This document shows positions 24,429 through 38,243 of a stretch of DNA of 64,000 nucleotides, one piece after another; position 1 is the first letter of the stretch, and each line of letters starts with the position of its first letter. This stretch comes from Epiperipatus broadwayi (taxonomy: Eukaryota; Onychophora; Udeonychophora; Euonychophora; Peripatidae): NCBI GenBank assembly GCA_028023455.1, contig JAQFVV010006231.1:8014036-8078035 (forward strand), given 5' to 3'. Position numbers and translations under genes: made by a program. Under the pieces are notes generated by a model that ran no database searches, was not told the origin of the DNA, and saw only the letters and a program-made list of their open reading frames with translations.

Positions 24429-25723
24429 CAGAATACAAAAACAATGGCCTTTTCAGGCCTTCATTTTTATAATAGTTTTTTTTAATCTACAGTATGACAT
24501 GGAGAAAACTGTTCAGATGGCATGTCAACAATTTAGTTGATAAGGCTGGGAAAAAACAATGGCAAGAAAAAAGGTAAATGCAACTTTAAGAAATGGTACA
24601 AGGTCTTTGTCAAATGCCCCACCCAAGTAAGCCACTTAAAAATAGGTATTAAAAATTATATCAACAATATATGACACCATATGCTATCATGAAACAAACT
24701 GGCCTAAATGCATATTGGTTGTATATTGGAGAAATTAAGGTAACCTACAACGCCTGTATTTTAAAACCATATATTGGTCACCTCAAAGAGTCACCTAACT
24801 CAGATACTTAATTTATCCATAGAGTTATGAATAAGCATAAGTTTTTGCTAAAGACATGGAGTAAGAAAGATTATGTTAAAAGAGAAAGGGGGATTGTACA
24901 CACACATATATATATATATATATGAAGTCAGCTGTATATGATGAGAATATATGTAGGTAGGTGTGAAAACAGTTACTGGGATACTTCAGAACTGACCAAG
25001 ATATAAGAGCTGATTCATACAATATGATGGACACTCATATTGCATCCAGTCCTTACAGAAATCCAGTAAACCTCAAAGGAGCAGGATAAAAATCTGACTA
25101 GTTTAGGTATGTGCCTTCTGTAACAGAGACACAGAGCTGATCAAGTTTGACTCATACAACCATTATAAGATTGATAAGCTTAATAAATTTAATAATGTTA
25201 ATGAAATTAATAAGATAATGAAGAAAATGCTAGTAATGTTAAAAAAAAGGGGAGAGAGAGATCCCTGAAGAAATCTCACTGTAGCATGAGACAAGCTATA
25301 AAGTAATAAGATGACATAAAAATAATTGGATAAGTGCTAGGGAATCAAGATAAACAAGCCTTAATAACCCTCCTATAAAAAAATAAATAAATGGTCCAAT
25401 GTGATAACTGTCCACATCTCATTTAAGTGTTAAAATATGATGATGGCATAAAATTTTAACCTCTTATGGGTAGGGGAATTGTAAGGATGACCTATAATTC
25501 TATCCAGGTTACCCTGCTAATGTCATATCAACACACAATCCATTGAAAATAAGCTAGGCAATAAATGCTTAAATATATATTACTAAATATCCTATGATAA
25601 ACCCATGCATATATGTACACACATAACAAGAATTCAGTTTATTTAAACTAAAGGTAATATTACAATGAAGTAGTTTGTTAATTATAAAAAAAGAAAAATA
25701 TTTGTTGAAATCTTGTACACATG
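24429..25723. other. Unclassified repeat-like patch
   Basis: Less AT-rich than average, with a (CA)/(TA) microsatellite at 24898-24923 and a GA run at 25252-25261. I see no coding frame or recognisable element ends. It may be an old retroelement. Confidence 0.3.
24898..24923. repeat. CA/TA microsatellite
   Basis: Run of CA then TA dinucleotides, about 26 bases. Confidence 0.9.
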
Positions 25724-26576
25724 GGTCTCATTTTATGCAATAGATAGGTTCCTCAGAAAACACGCGCAAACTAAATCACGCAAAAATAGACTTAACTTAC
25801 ATTGAAAAAGGGGGGATGCAGTCTGTGATTTTTCAAAATTCGCATAAAAGCAAAGCACCAACATAAAATTACTTTAAAATTCACGCAAAAAAAAAAAATA
25901 ATAAGGAAATAAAATATGACTAATAAAAAATTTCAAATTTGAAAAAAATTGATACAAGACAAACTTTTTTTAACTATAATATTTAATTTTATTCAAAATA
26001 ATATATTTTTATGCATAATTTACAGTACACGTTTTAATTATTATGATTTTTTTGTGACAACGTAATTAATAATTAATCGTTGAGACGATTTTATTAATTG
26101 TTTATGAAGCTCGCGATATCCAGACATACAATTCATTTAGCTCTCATTGGAATTTAAGAGCACTTAATGATTAGTGTCATTAATAAGAAAATAATAATTG
26201 ATTACGTTCTTTTTTAAAAAGCAAAAACAGAATGTGATTTAAAATGCAAAATTAACACGCACAATGTTTGAACAAATTTACATTATAATCTTGTAAAATT
26301 TAATGTGTATATACATAAAAAATGTGGAGATCATGATTTTAATTTTATTATTGCATAAAATCTTACTATTATAAAGCACTGAAAATATTGAAATTACTAA
26401 GATGAAAGTCATATTCCAATAATGTGCTATTACTTTCAATATAACGTAAATGCGCAAAATTTATTATTTAAAGTAATAGTACATTATCGGAGTTCGACTT
26501 CCAGTGAAACACGAATCGTGTAACTTCAAAATCGTGTTAAATAAGTCCGGGTAAAAAGAGACCCGGGTGTATATGT
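25724..26576. mobile_element. Candidate non-autonomous TIR transposon, about 0.85 kb
   Basis: The left end TACACATGGGTCTCATTTTA (about 25716-25735) and the inverse of the right end TACACCCGGGTCTCTTTTTA (ends about 26574) agree at 17 of 20 positions. Subterminal regions on both sides have short CACG-containing motifs unlike the flanks. No transposase frame is present. The pattern recalls pogo/Tigger-type ends, but the superfamily is a guess, and no convincing target duplication was found. Confidence 0.5.
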
Positions 26577-29500
26577 AGACTTAATTCAACAATGGGATTT
26601 TACCAATATATAAATGTCATGATTTATGGCTGTATCTTGCTAAATATAGCAATGACCCGATGTCACACCATATGCAAATAATTGAGTATTTAAAGAGAAA
26701 TAATGAAGGAAATGAATGAATGAATGTTTTAGTGTCTAATTTTACTATAAAATCTGTTTACAAAATCTTAATTATATGTATAACTAGGAGATATTCATAA
26801 CAGTAGATATACACTGCATTGTAGAAAATGAAATCAAAGAAATCATATACTAGTTGATGGAAGTCAATCGCAGTATAAAAGCAGACACCATTCGTTTTTG
26901 TTTTCTTTCATTATTTTATCAAAGGCTATGATAACTATGTTTTGTTAAGGCAATAAAGATCGAATACAAAAGATGGTGGATTGGTTTGAAAATCTAAGCT
27001 GAATTATATAGTTTTCACTTTGTAAAAATTAAAATGAACTTACAGTTAAATCCTGAAATAGAAAGGATTATTTATTTCTGGCAGTTATGGAAGAATTAAG
27101 TTGATTTATTTGGAATGAATAATTTAAAAATAAAAGCCTGCATCATTATTTAAAAAAAAAAAAAGAATTATACATCGCTGATGTATAAACATAAATTATG
27201 GAATAAGAGACTTTTTTTTTTTATTTGCCAAATCTCAACAACCAGTCAAAAGAAATTAATTTTTTTTGTATATATATAAAATATCAAATAATACATGGCT
27301 AAACTAAGTCACCATAGGATCAAAGCACTATTCTCCCAGCCAGTGAAGCTTGATGTGTATTTAAATTGCTGATATGCTTGATGCCGGTAGAAATATCAAA
27401 CATCTCACTGTATATGTCTAAATGGAATGTTAAGCTGGTTTGATTAATTTGTGAATGAAGATCATTGTTAATAATAAGTTTCACCCTTTTCAGATATCAA
27501 TGTTGATTTATTTACAATATATCTAGTTGGAGGTCAGAGGAAAGAGGGATTTTTATATCAGGCTGAATGAATGGGAATTGATCAAATAAAAAGTAAAATT
27601 GTATTTGCTAATTTATTAAAATGATTATTAATGAATCTTCTTGCAAAATAATTCTGAAGTAACATTTATTCAAATACAAAAATCTACATTTATATCTATT
27701 TATGTATTTATTACCTTATAATTCAATATGTCCATCATATGTTTCAATGAACTGACTATTTAAACTAAGGCTTTTATTTGGGGTAAGGCTTATTTACTGG
27801 TTAGGTTATATTTTAGGGAAACACAGTAAATATTGGTATAATTTTTAGACAATGATACTTCAAAAGAAACAACCTTATAGTCAATTTTGTGAATCATTCT
27901 TTAGAGACCATATTATAGTATGGTTATTTTTATGGTAGAACTGATTGGAAGTTATTTAGAGGTTTATCAGCACTACTTCTTCTGGCCCTTCTCCAGCAAT
28001 CCCTATTCTTTTATTTTGGCTTATGACCCAATGTTATAAAGTTTGTCCATTTTAAATTTTATGTCAATGTTGTTCTCTTTTTCTGATGATTTAAAACTGT
28101 TAAGTGAGTTGTCAACTGTAACTGTTTATCTCCTTTATAAACTTTGAAACTAACATTTTTTTGTCTATCAGATATTTTTAAAAATTGTTTAAATATATAA
28201 TATTCTTGATTTAATAATATTCTGCTTTTTTATTTATTACAAATCTGATTTGATAAACAGATTTAATTAATTTGCAATATTTGTTAGATAAATAAATGGG
28301 AAAAACATATTTTATTAATTTAAAAGTAATGCAATTAAAATATTTAATTCTTTTAATTATTCTTAAAACAAATAATTGTAAAAAAAAAAAAAAAATCCCC
28401 AAAATATATGTTATACAGGCACACATACAAGAAAAATTAATTTAACATAATATTTAAAATATTTCTATCATTTATTATAAGATAAAGGTGTAATAAGTGA
28501 AGGGTAATACAAGGAAAATTTAGAAACTTGATGGGATACTTTTATTTTTGTAGAAAATAATGTATTTTAATTTAATTTTTGTATTTTTTATAACTGCATT
28601 TTAATACAATAAGATATATATATAGAGAGAGAGATGTACTTATATAAATATTTTTAGCATTTTAAAAATTATTTCGATCTTATCCTTTTTTTTTTTTGTA
28701 ATAGTTATCCTTAGATAACTCCTTTTCTATGTTTTTTTTTTATAACTATTTTTTTTTTTTAAAAATCTGTCCTTTCATGTTTAAAAAAAAGGAAAGACAA
28801 ATTATATAGTTTCAAAATATTTTCAAGTATTGATTGATAAAGTCTTGAAGCATTTTGATATGAAATTTTGAAAGTTTTTTTTTTTAAAAAAAAAAGCAAC
28901 AACTTTTGTTTGAATTATTATTACCTAAATAATTATCTAAAATAGCGGTTGCTTTTAATTTTTCAGATTATTTGTGAATAACTTGTTATACTAATTAAGA
29001 AAAAATACTTTTAGACCATAAAAATATACTGTTTTTATATGTATATATATAAATAGAAGCATTAAACAGTTTTTTTTTAGGCTAATGTGATGAGTGATTT
29101 CTACTTCAAGCTGCTGAAAAAAAACCCCGTTGAACATTGAATTTTTACATTACTAAATCACATAGTTTAGTTGTTTTAGAGATTATATGAAGTTTTTAAT
29201 ACTTTAATAGTAGATTGAACAAAACAGTTTTATTTAACTGACTGAATTGAGATTCTTTTTTTTTTTTTACTTTACTTAGTTGAAAATTAATAATGAAAAT
29301 CCTTATCTTTAGGTCTGCTATTATGAAAAAATTAACCAACCTTGCTACTTGTCTTCATTTAATTTTTTTTATTAATGCACACTTTGAATTTCTAGTCATC
29401 TTGAATTTTAAAGCATTCAGTAAGAGGATTTAAGCCAAAACATTTTATTATGTAATTTTTCCCAGGTTATGTTAAGACACAAGTCACTTTTACTCAGAAT

Positions 29501-31777
29501 GACTTTTTAAAAAGTAGATAAATAATAACAATATTAGGCAGTAAATTTTCTTAAACCAATTGCTATTATACAGAAAATAGATTTTGATGGAAACCATTTT
29601 AAATTAGATGTTTATGGATAATTTATAACATCTCTGTTCAAAATTCAGCCAGTTTTAGTTAATTATTTTATTTTCCATGTTGAATAAGGTTATAATATTT
29701 TTTGACAAAAAAAAATCATTTTGTCAGTTGTTGGTCAAATGATAAAATTATTTTTAATGAGATTAAATGTGTAATGAGAAGCATTTATAAAGAATATAGA
29801 TTTTTATTTTTAGCTTATCATTATAAATCAAATTGCTAGTAAATTAATTATTGCTATTCAGCTTAATGCAGTGGTAGAATAATGATTTTGACAGCTAAAA
29901 TAATAAAGTGATGGACTTGAGAGCTAAAGTTCCTAAATCAAATCTCATAGTGTCATTTCTAGTGGTCTGGTTTCCTGAGCAACAAAACATTAAAATTATT
30001 TTTATCAGTGATTTGAGACAATCAAATTTTATTAGCAATTTGAGTTTTATAAAATATTAAACTGTTGCTAAAATATTTAATTGAAATATTTAAAAAATGT
30101 TATATATGAGTTAAACCATTAGTGTAACCTCTACTGAGTTTACTGTAAAATAAGATCTTAGATGATACATGTAATTGCTAAATTATAAATTGTAACCATA
30201 CAAGGATTACAGGCACATATTAAGGTAATATCATTTCAACAGAATTTCAGAGGTAATTTTATATTTTTCTTTATAAAATAATAATTTAAATATAAAATAT
30301 ATTGCAGAATAGTGGCATATCTTATCACTATTAGATACAAGCAAGTATTTAAGTATTTAATCTTTTGAGTGCATGTTTGAAATGCTGTTATTAATGATTC
30401 AACTGAAGTTGATATCAAAAAAGATGTTTATCAATACAGATCGAATGTCATCAATCTGGAATACTTGGTTCCTGGCCTCTTAATCCCATTATATTATTGA
30501 AAATTTGAATAAATTTTATTGAATTTTTAAACAATTTGTTGTTTAGTATTTATAAATTGCACTATTTATAGTTTTGTATATGAATATATAAAAACTTCTT
30601 GTATTCTGTGTAAAATTATTAATAATAATGTAAAACTGTTTAAAATATATTTGTTTTTATATATTAATTGAAATAATTTATAACAATAATTATTTTTCAT
30701 TCTTCACTTGCTTGTTTAAGATGCAACTTATCATATTCAGTATGTTCACTTACTATTTGATGTTGATGTAATATTTTTTACTGATCAAGATTTGAACAGT
30801 GCATATTCTTATACTTGTCCCCTACTTACAAGTGGAGACTGAAAAATATGTGATTTTTTTATTAAATCAACTTATTCATTGATTTATTTCATTCCTCTGT
30901 GTAACACTTAGATGTAATGTGTTATAGTATTGATTGTGAATTAAGAGCTATTGTCTTAAGGGAAAAGGGAAAAAGAAGCAGCATGCTCTCTGTAATAAGA
31001 ATCATTAATTTATAAATATTTATAAATTTGTGGAGGTTTTTAAAAATTTATTTTAAATGTGATTCATATGAATTTATTTACAATATTTAATGTGTTTTTT
31101 AAAAACATCATCATTGATATTAATAAAAATAAACTCATTTTCTCTTGCAAAAATTTTTTTTCAAATAATCTTTTATACAATAAAAATTCACCAAAATTGT
31201 TCTCTCTCCTTTTTCTTTTTAAAAACATTATATATTCCAATACATTATATACCTATCCAGGTTTTAATTACTTCCTTGTAGTTATTTTCAAGATTTTACA
31301 AATATGTATACATTATCATTATAAGTGTATAATTTTTAATATAACATTTCTTTAGTATCTACATATATTACTTTTCTTTAGATACACTTTACTATTATTA
31401 TCAATTATTTTCCTCTATTCTTTATTATTTTAAACCCATTTTTTATTATATCTTATACAAATGTATGAAACCTGTTTATATAAAATGTAATAAAAAATTG
31501 TTTTAAAAATAATAAAGAATAAGGGGAGGTAATTGATAATAATAGTAAAGTGTATATAATGAAAAGAAATATATGTGTCTGCTAAAGAAATGTTATATTA
31601 TGATTCAAAATTATATACTTATAATGATAATATATGCATATTGTACTGTTTACAAGTAGATTAGATGCATACATTACACAGAACGATGCATTAGTTAATC
31701 AAACTATGTAAGATTTATTTCATTCATGTGTGAATTTGGATATTTCTAATTTCCTGATTAAATAACACAAAAACTCT
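26577..31777. other. AT-rich non-coding stretch with possible SINE relic
   Basis: No coding sequence supported. Around 29860-30000 there is a box A-like TGCAGTGGTAG and, about 70 bases on, a weak box B-like AAATCAAATC, which would fit a very decayed tRNA-derived SINE; support is weak. Long T and A runs occur at 28690-28790 and 28875-28900. Frames at 28211-28426, 30236-30418 and 31059-31355 are low-complexity chance frames. Confidence 0.4.
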
Positions 31778-31960
31778 GTCATGTGAAAATTATTCTTCAT
31801 GTGTAAACTGTGATAAACAGAGTAGCAAAAATTCAAAAAACCATTAACCACTAAAAATTTTGCCAAGCACTCTTGGCAAAATAGTTTAAGTGGTTAATGT
31901 TTTTTAAATTTTTGCTACTCTGTTTATCAGAGTTTATACATGAAAAATAATTTTATGATT
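31778..31960. mobile_element. Hairpin MITE, about 183 bp
   Basis: Almost the whole length folds on itself: the left arm contains TAAACAGAGTAGCAAAAATT and CCATTAACCACT, and ends in TTTTGCCAAG. The right arm is its inverse, with a 4-6 base loop at about 31867-31871 (CACT between CCAAG and CTTGG). The arms are about 85-90 bp with few mismatches and indels, so it is young relative to its surroundings. No coding capacity. Confidence 0.8.
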
Positions 31961-33489
31961 AACTGATTATTCTGATTTGAATTGCCAGAAGAATCAGCTT
32001 TTTATTTGTTTAAGAGGGTGCCAGGGTCTCTAGACTCACTGATCCACATTGCATCCCATTGATTAAAAGCAAATAACTAAATGAAATATTCTTTTTTGTC
32101 ACTTAATTTTTTATATTAACTTTCTCCAGAGTTTGTTTATTAACCAAGTGCATTGGCATAGGTAATTCATATGCTTCTCAAAACATTTTCATTAATAAAA
32201 TAAGACCATACAATGAAAAGATTCTATTAATGGTAAATAATCAGTTCATATTACAATTTTCTTCTTCAAGTTCTTTAATAAGCCAAACCATAGGATAGTT
32301 CATTGGAGGATGGAAAAGTCAATATCTCTTTATTTGTATTGGATGCTTATAGTTAAGGTTCAGTTTATGCACATATTTAATTAAATATGAGCTATTGTAT
32401 CATTAATATCTTACTAGTAAGTTACTCGGGATTATGTGGATCATTGATTATTGTACCATGCATGGCCTTTTTACAAAGGGCTTTATAATAATTAATTTTG
32501 ATTTTATTCTGGTGAAGTCATTTTCACGTTTCCGGTCCATAATATGATAAGGCTAGACTCAAAGCTTTTGTTGACTTTCCTGAAAGAAGGTTTACTAATG
32601 ACGAATGGTTCAGTATATTATAAGTCCTGGATGGGGCATTTTATTGCGGCTTTGAGAAAAAAAATTACCCTCTCTTGTTTTTTCACTCTATGCAGCACAC
32701 AACACAACAGCCAACAAAAAGAAAAGAACTTCTCTCTGAAGTTGTCTGCTTCTTTTATATCAAGCCCAGTTTGAAATCTCTGTACATATTATATTTTTAT
32801 CTTTTTTCTTATTAGATTACAAGTTGATAATCTTGTGCATTTCTTTTTGCCTTCTAGCTACAAAACTCTTTCTATAAATTCCTTTGGTACCATATTTAAT
32901 TATCAATAAAAGATTATTACTCTGATTGTAATCACTTGCATTCGGAATTTCTTTCTTTTGTTTACCTGGATTAACAATCTACAGGTATTTCTATTCCTTT
33001 CAGTTTTAACTTTATTTTAATTAAATAGATAATACGAAACAAACAAACCGCTTTCATTGTATGTATATAGAAATAGATTATACTAACAAAAAAAAAAAGA
33101 AAACAAAATTGTGTTTATTGAAACTATTTCTAACTTTTATTTTAATTTTTGCCTTTAAATATTACCAAATTCCTATCCTCTTACAATATATATTTGTAAA
33201 TCCTTGAAAAGAAATACAAGGAAGTAATCAAAATGTCGGAAAGGTATATAATGTACTAGAATATTTAAGGATTCGTTAAAATAAAAAGTTTTTAAAAAGA
33301 AAAAGGAGAGAGAGAGAGAGAACAATCTTATTGAATTTTTTATATATGAAACATTTTAATGTGTATGTGTTCCAATATTAAATTAAAAATATTATTTAAT
33401 TAAATTGTAAATCATGCTAAAATAATAAAGTTTGTCACATAGGAATGGTTAAAATTATCATGTAATATTATTTAGATAATAAAAGTTTT
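31961..33489. other. Non-coding stretch with an unclassified moderate-G+C patch
   Basis: The patch 32500-32780 contains a 76-codon open frame (32544-32774: SKLLLTFLKEGLLMTNGS, then a Ser-rich end) that I do not recognise; the patch may be part of an old LTR or promoter. The remainder is AT-rich with a (GA) run at 33305-33321. Confidence 0.35.
33305..33321. repeat. GA microsatellite
   Basis: About eight GA dinucleotides. Similar short GA runs occur at 46255-46275 and 47910-47925. Confidence 0.85.
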
Positions 33490-34060
33490 GAAATATAGGT
33501 ACAGTGAAACTATGAACTATGTTGTATTAATATGCTTGATTTCAATTATATACTATCAAAAAAAATGTAAACAAATAAACAAAAATGTAAATAAATATGT
33601 AAAACATATTAAAATTTGTAAATTTAGTACATTTTATGATGCTTAAATCATTTTATCATCTCCAAATGTCATGGTGAGCACGTTAAAAAAACAATTAAAA
33701 TTTATAAATTTATTTTATAATATGCCAGCAGCTATTTTTCTTTCTAAGAGCATCATACATGATTATATTTGTTAATAAAATGTCTTTAGTTTATGTTGAA
33801 AGCACATATATTTTATATTTTCATTATTATTCTTTCTAAAATTGGTGTGTAGTATTTTATGTAATAGTTTTTTTTTTCAATATAATGCTAAACATCAAAA
33901 CAATTTGAGTGTAGTTTCTTGATAATAAGACTACTATTATATTTTTATAAGAAAAAAATTTATTGAAAAGAAAAAAAAAGAATATTGCCAAGAGTACATT
34001 TAAATGCTAGGAAGGTCAAACATTTCACTTTTCATTTTATTTAAAAATTACAGGTTAGTA
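33490..34060 (+). repeat. Dispersed repeat segment, copy 1 upstream part
   Basis: Collinear with 44840-45520. Shared landmarks in order are: ACAGT..GTGAAAC, a GTATYAATA box, an A-run followed by GTARACAAA, AATAAATTT..ATA, a GCAG(A/C)AGC(C/T)A box, CATTTGTTA..AT, GAAAGCACATAT, ATAAGAAAAAA, and ATTTTATTTAAAAATTA. Divergence is high, with many indels. It has no coding function that I can see. Confidence 0.65.
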
Positions 34061-36570
34061 AATTGTTGGGTTTTTTTTTCCCAGAATATGAATGAAAGAG
34101 TCTACACTCAATTAGATGTACAGTGCCATTTAATAGATTACATTATTGTTATGAATCAGATTACAAGAGTTCACATTACATGAGAACTACAAGCTCAGAT
34201 TGTTGTACAGATTATAGATTAGTATGTTTGATGATTAAAATGATAATTGCATTAAAAAATAGATATTATTCCAATCAAATTCACAAAAAAATTGTGCATT
34301 CTTGAGAAGAATCTGCTATATATATTAAATTTCAACAGCTATTAAAATCTAAAATTGTTCATGTCATATTACTGAAGCATGGAGTTCTTTTAAAGTGTAT
34401 TTTATGAATACAAGTAAATCTATTCTTGGGTTCATTAAAAAGAATCATGGCTGGTTTTCTGACAATGAACATAACTTTAGTGATTGAATTAAAAAAGAAC
34501 AGGTGACATTCTCTTCTTGGCAAAATAATGATTAAATGTGGAATTTAATAATAAATATGATCTTAAGGCAGAAATTCCACAACTAACAAGAAGGCTTAAA
34601 AATGATTAGTGGATTATTTCAAAAAAGATACAGATATTCACTGTTCATGGTCATTTTAGATCTTTTTGATGCATTAAAAGCAACATATGAACTTGAGAAA
34701 TGGTATCACAATTCTATTAAGTCCAAAAATGGCATTGTCTTATATTATGACAATGATATTTTGAACTGTTATGAAAAGTATTTTGATCGTCTTTTGAATA
34801 ATGATATAAGAATTGAAATTGCATCTTTTAACAATATATCAATTTTATCTCATTTAGATTTTGACAAAGACATCCAGCTTAATGAAGTCAAAACAGTTTT
34901 TTGTAATCTTAAAAATGGAAAGGCTGGATCTCCTGGTGATTAATATCTGGAATAGTTTTAAAATATGATGGTGATTTGTTAGTTTTAAAGATATTGGAAT
35001 TTTTTTAATGAATATGTGCCCTCATGAAGTTAAATCATCTGATTTTAAGGATGTTTTTATTGTTCCCCTTTTTAAAAATAAAGGGAATAGTATTGTAGTC
35101 ATTATCTTGGAATATGATTATTGTCCATTACAGTAAAAATACTTTCAAGAAATTTGTTGAATAGATTGCTTTCAGTTATAAATCAATGGTTACTGGAGAC
35201 CCAGTATAGTTAATCAAGAAGTATTATAGATATGATTTTTGTTGTCAGACAAATGCAAGAAAAGTAACAAGAACAAAGGAGTAATTTATATATTGTTTTA
35301 TTGATTTAATCAAGGTATTTGATTCACTTAAAAATTTCAGATCTACAGCATAGTTTGAAATTAATTCATTATGCACCAAAAGTTATTCATATCAGACAGT
35401 TGCTATATGATGGAATGGGAGGAAAAGTTATTACTACAGGTGGAAAATCTGATGAATTTGAAATAAAAACTGGTATTAAACAAGGTTGTGCACTTGCTCC
35501 AACATTGTTTTCAATTTTTATGATAATAGTCTTTGGAATTGTTTATAGGCAGCTTAATCAGATAAATTTGATGGTGGACTTTTAATTTGATTGTTAAAAG
35601 AAAAGATGAGAACTTCATCTTAGATTCTGGATTTACATTGTGCTATTTTTTCCAGTTCAAACAATGAATTACAAAATGTCTTAATATTTTGAATACAACT
35701 TATGAAGATCTCAGCGTATTAATTAATGTCAAACTCAAGTTTTTTCAGACAGTGATGGAAGAATGCAAACCAGATTAAATACTTTGATAGATATTGAGTT
35801 CCAATACAGACTCTAATGTGCTGCCACTACTTTTAACAAGTAAAAGATAGAGTATTTCATCATAGGAAATAATTACTGTAATTATGTTAGCTGTATATAA
35901 AGCTGTTATATGACCTAATTTATTGTTTGGATGTGAAACTTGGACACCCTCTCAGCACAATACAAATGCATTAGAAAAGTTTCATTTAATGATGCTCCAA
36001 AAATATTAAAAATACAATGTGAAGATCATAAAACCAATCAATATGTTCTTCAGCTTGTTAAATGTGATATTATAGAATCCATTATTATGAAATCACATTT
36101 TTGTTTGATTGGACATGTAAAACAAATGAACAGAGGAAGATTTCTTTAAAGAATATAGTAAACTTGAACATGTTTTTATAGGAGATGCAGACTCTTCCTC
36201 ATTATGAGGATTATCCCAAAGACATTCTAAAGAAGTGCAATGTTAATTATTTCCATTGAGAGATATGGCAGAGAGTAGAATACAATGGAAAGCGACAATT
36301 AGACATGGTATTGAAATATTTCAGAAAGAAAATTTTCAGCTGAGGAAACTAAAAGACAACATTATAAAATATCAAGTAAACATAAAAATAGAGCAGCATG
36401 TTCTATATATGGATATATTTGTGTTTCATAGATTGGTTTATATAGTTGTCACAAAATGCATTTTTAGAATAGTTTTCTCTCTCTCCTATCTTCTTTTTCT
36501 TTTTTTTGGAGTTGGAATGGGCATACCCATTTTTGAGTGGCTATTTATTATTTTTATTTTATTTTTTTGA
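34060..36570 (+). mobile_element. CR1/Jockey-like LINE relic
   Basis: Non-LTR retrotransposon ORF followed across several frames. The endonuclease end is at 34100-34240 (RVYTQLDVQCHLIDYIIV; SDCCTDYRLV where families have SDCWTDHRLV). The linker ALKNRYYSNQIHKKI follows, and then VDLFDALKATYELEK-like residues at about 34650 and NLKNGKAGSPGD (the KNNKAPGPDG box) at 34905-34941. RT continues with RQLLYDGMGGKVITTGG and IKQGCALAPTLFSIF (motif B) at 35390-35525. The C-terminal part gives CETWTP at 35935, ILKIQCEDHKTN, SHFCLIGHVKQMN, then MAESRIQWKATIRHGIE. The catalytic Asp box cannot be found and many stops are present, so it is dead. Family placement rests on overall order and motif spacing. Confidence 0.85.
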
Positions 36571-36599
36571 AATTTTGTTTATACTATAAACTTTTAATA

Positions 36600-36960
36600 T
36601 ACAATGATGTAAAATGTATACAAGGGAGATTTGGCACAAAATATAGTGAATATTGGCTAGAAATGTTAATAATTTAATCAAATGCTTTTTGTCCTATTGT
36701 TTGTGTTAGTTAAATTTCTTAATAGTATTTTGTGTATGTGTGATTGCGGTAAATCTAATATGTTTTGAAATTATTTTTTTTAAGAAATATTTATTTTATG
36801 TTCAATGAAAAGAAATCTGAATAATTAAAAAATGAAAAGTAATATATCTATTCAAGTTTCTCTATTGACTCTGAGAAACTATAATTTTTCTAAAAAGCCT
36901 TATAGTGTTGAAATAGCACATTCATATACCATAGTCATGATCTGTATTGTGTTTTGAAGG
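36600..36960 (+). repeat. Dispersed repeat segment, copy 1 downstream part
   Basis: Collinear with 47540-47860: shared blocks include ACAAAATATRGTGAATAT, TTTGTCC, TGTGTATGTG, and a later stretch with CATATR(C/A)..CTGT and CATCTAATA. It lies just after the LINE relic in this copy. Confidence 0.55.
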
Positions 36961-37734
36961 TTATAAAAAGAGATTTTTTTCTATCCTAAGCATCTAATAG
37001 CTAGTTTTTTTTACAACCGGATAGGTGGTAGTAATTAGAATTATAGCTTTATTGGATTAGCTATGGGATTAAGATCTAGATTAATCTGCATTAATCAGAT
37101 GAATGTCAATGCAAAAATTGTAAAAACAAAAAAATATATAATTATAGTATATATGCAGTCTTCACTGGATGAGAAAGTATTATATTCTTGTGGATATGGC
37201 ATAATTATTTTCTTTTTACTGTTTTAATAATGCTAACTTATTAAATATATCTTATTCAACAAACTTGATCTTAATTATTATTATTAATAGCTTAACAGTT
37301 ATTAATATATGTCTAATTTTTGTAATTTAGCAAGCCTAAAAATTATTAATTCAATATTTAGTAGCATATTCTGAATAAACCTTCTTGCTAGGGTAAATAT
37401 AAAGTATTACGTATACTTTCATGAAATATCAGTGACTTTTTTTTTTACTTTATATGCCAACTTCTATGTAAACAAAGAATTTTAAGGAAAACAATTGGTT
37501 TGAACTAATTGACCTTTTGCTGATAGGAAATTCAAGTTCAGTGTGGTATTGACAACATTTTATTACTCTTATGTTACAGATAAAACTTATGATTATTATG
37601 TTAAATATTTCCAGTTTAAAATTAATAGCATTTCAATGTTGTTTGTCCACTCAGTGAATTGACTGAGAATTTTAACCAGTTCTGCCAATTAACTTAATTG
37701 AAAATTAAAATGGATATTTTTATAAAATTGATTA
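36961..37734. other. AT-rich non-coding stretch
   Basis: Nothing recognisable. This is probably upstream intron or intergenic DNA of the exon at 38782. Confidence 0.5.
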
Positions 37735-38243
37735 TTTAATGTGATAATATGTTGAACTATTTCCATCATCTATCAGTAAATGTTGAATGTATATAAAATT
37801 TTAAATGTTATTTAAACTTTTCAACTACAAACAACTTATTCTGTTTCAAGTATTATTATTCTCCACTCTTGATCAGGTGTTGCTGGCCTGATCAATGACA
37901 GTATTTGCAAAGGAATCAGTCTCAGTTTTAGATTCTCGAATATCACATTTAAGGTAAAGGCTTTAGCTGAGTTATTCTATCAAATGCAACAGAATAGCTC
38001 TGTTGGGAGAGAGTTTGATTCCTATGCTAATACTGTCACTGGTCAGGCCAGCAATGCCTGAAGACGAATGGAGAATAATACCACTCAAAACACAGTGTAA
38101 TTACTAACCTGTGTTGTCTATTTCTGTGTTATTACTAACAAGTTGTTTGTATTTGAAAAGTTTAAATAAAGTTTAAAATTTTCTATGCATTCAGCATTTA
38201 CTGATAAATGATGGAAATAGTCCAACATATTATCACATTTAAT
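37735..38243. mobile_element. Inverted-repeat MITE, about 509 bp
   Basis: The left arm starts TTAATGTGATAATATGTTG and the right arm ends with its inverse. The match continues inward through ACTATTTCCATCAT, ATCAGTAAATG, TTTAAACTTTTCAA and TACAAACAACTT. After an insertion of about 55 bp in the right arm it resumes with TATTATTCTCCA and TTGCTGGCCTGA and reaches TGACAGTATT near the centre. Arms are about 190-240 bp, diverged by roughly 15 percent by eye. No frame. It ends about 540 bp before the KIAA0930-like exon. Confidence 0.78.

Noticed and set aside
29860-30000. tRNA-derived SINE
   Set aside because: Box A and box B-like strings are weak and no second copy was recognised, so it is only mentioned in the region note.
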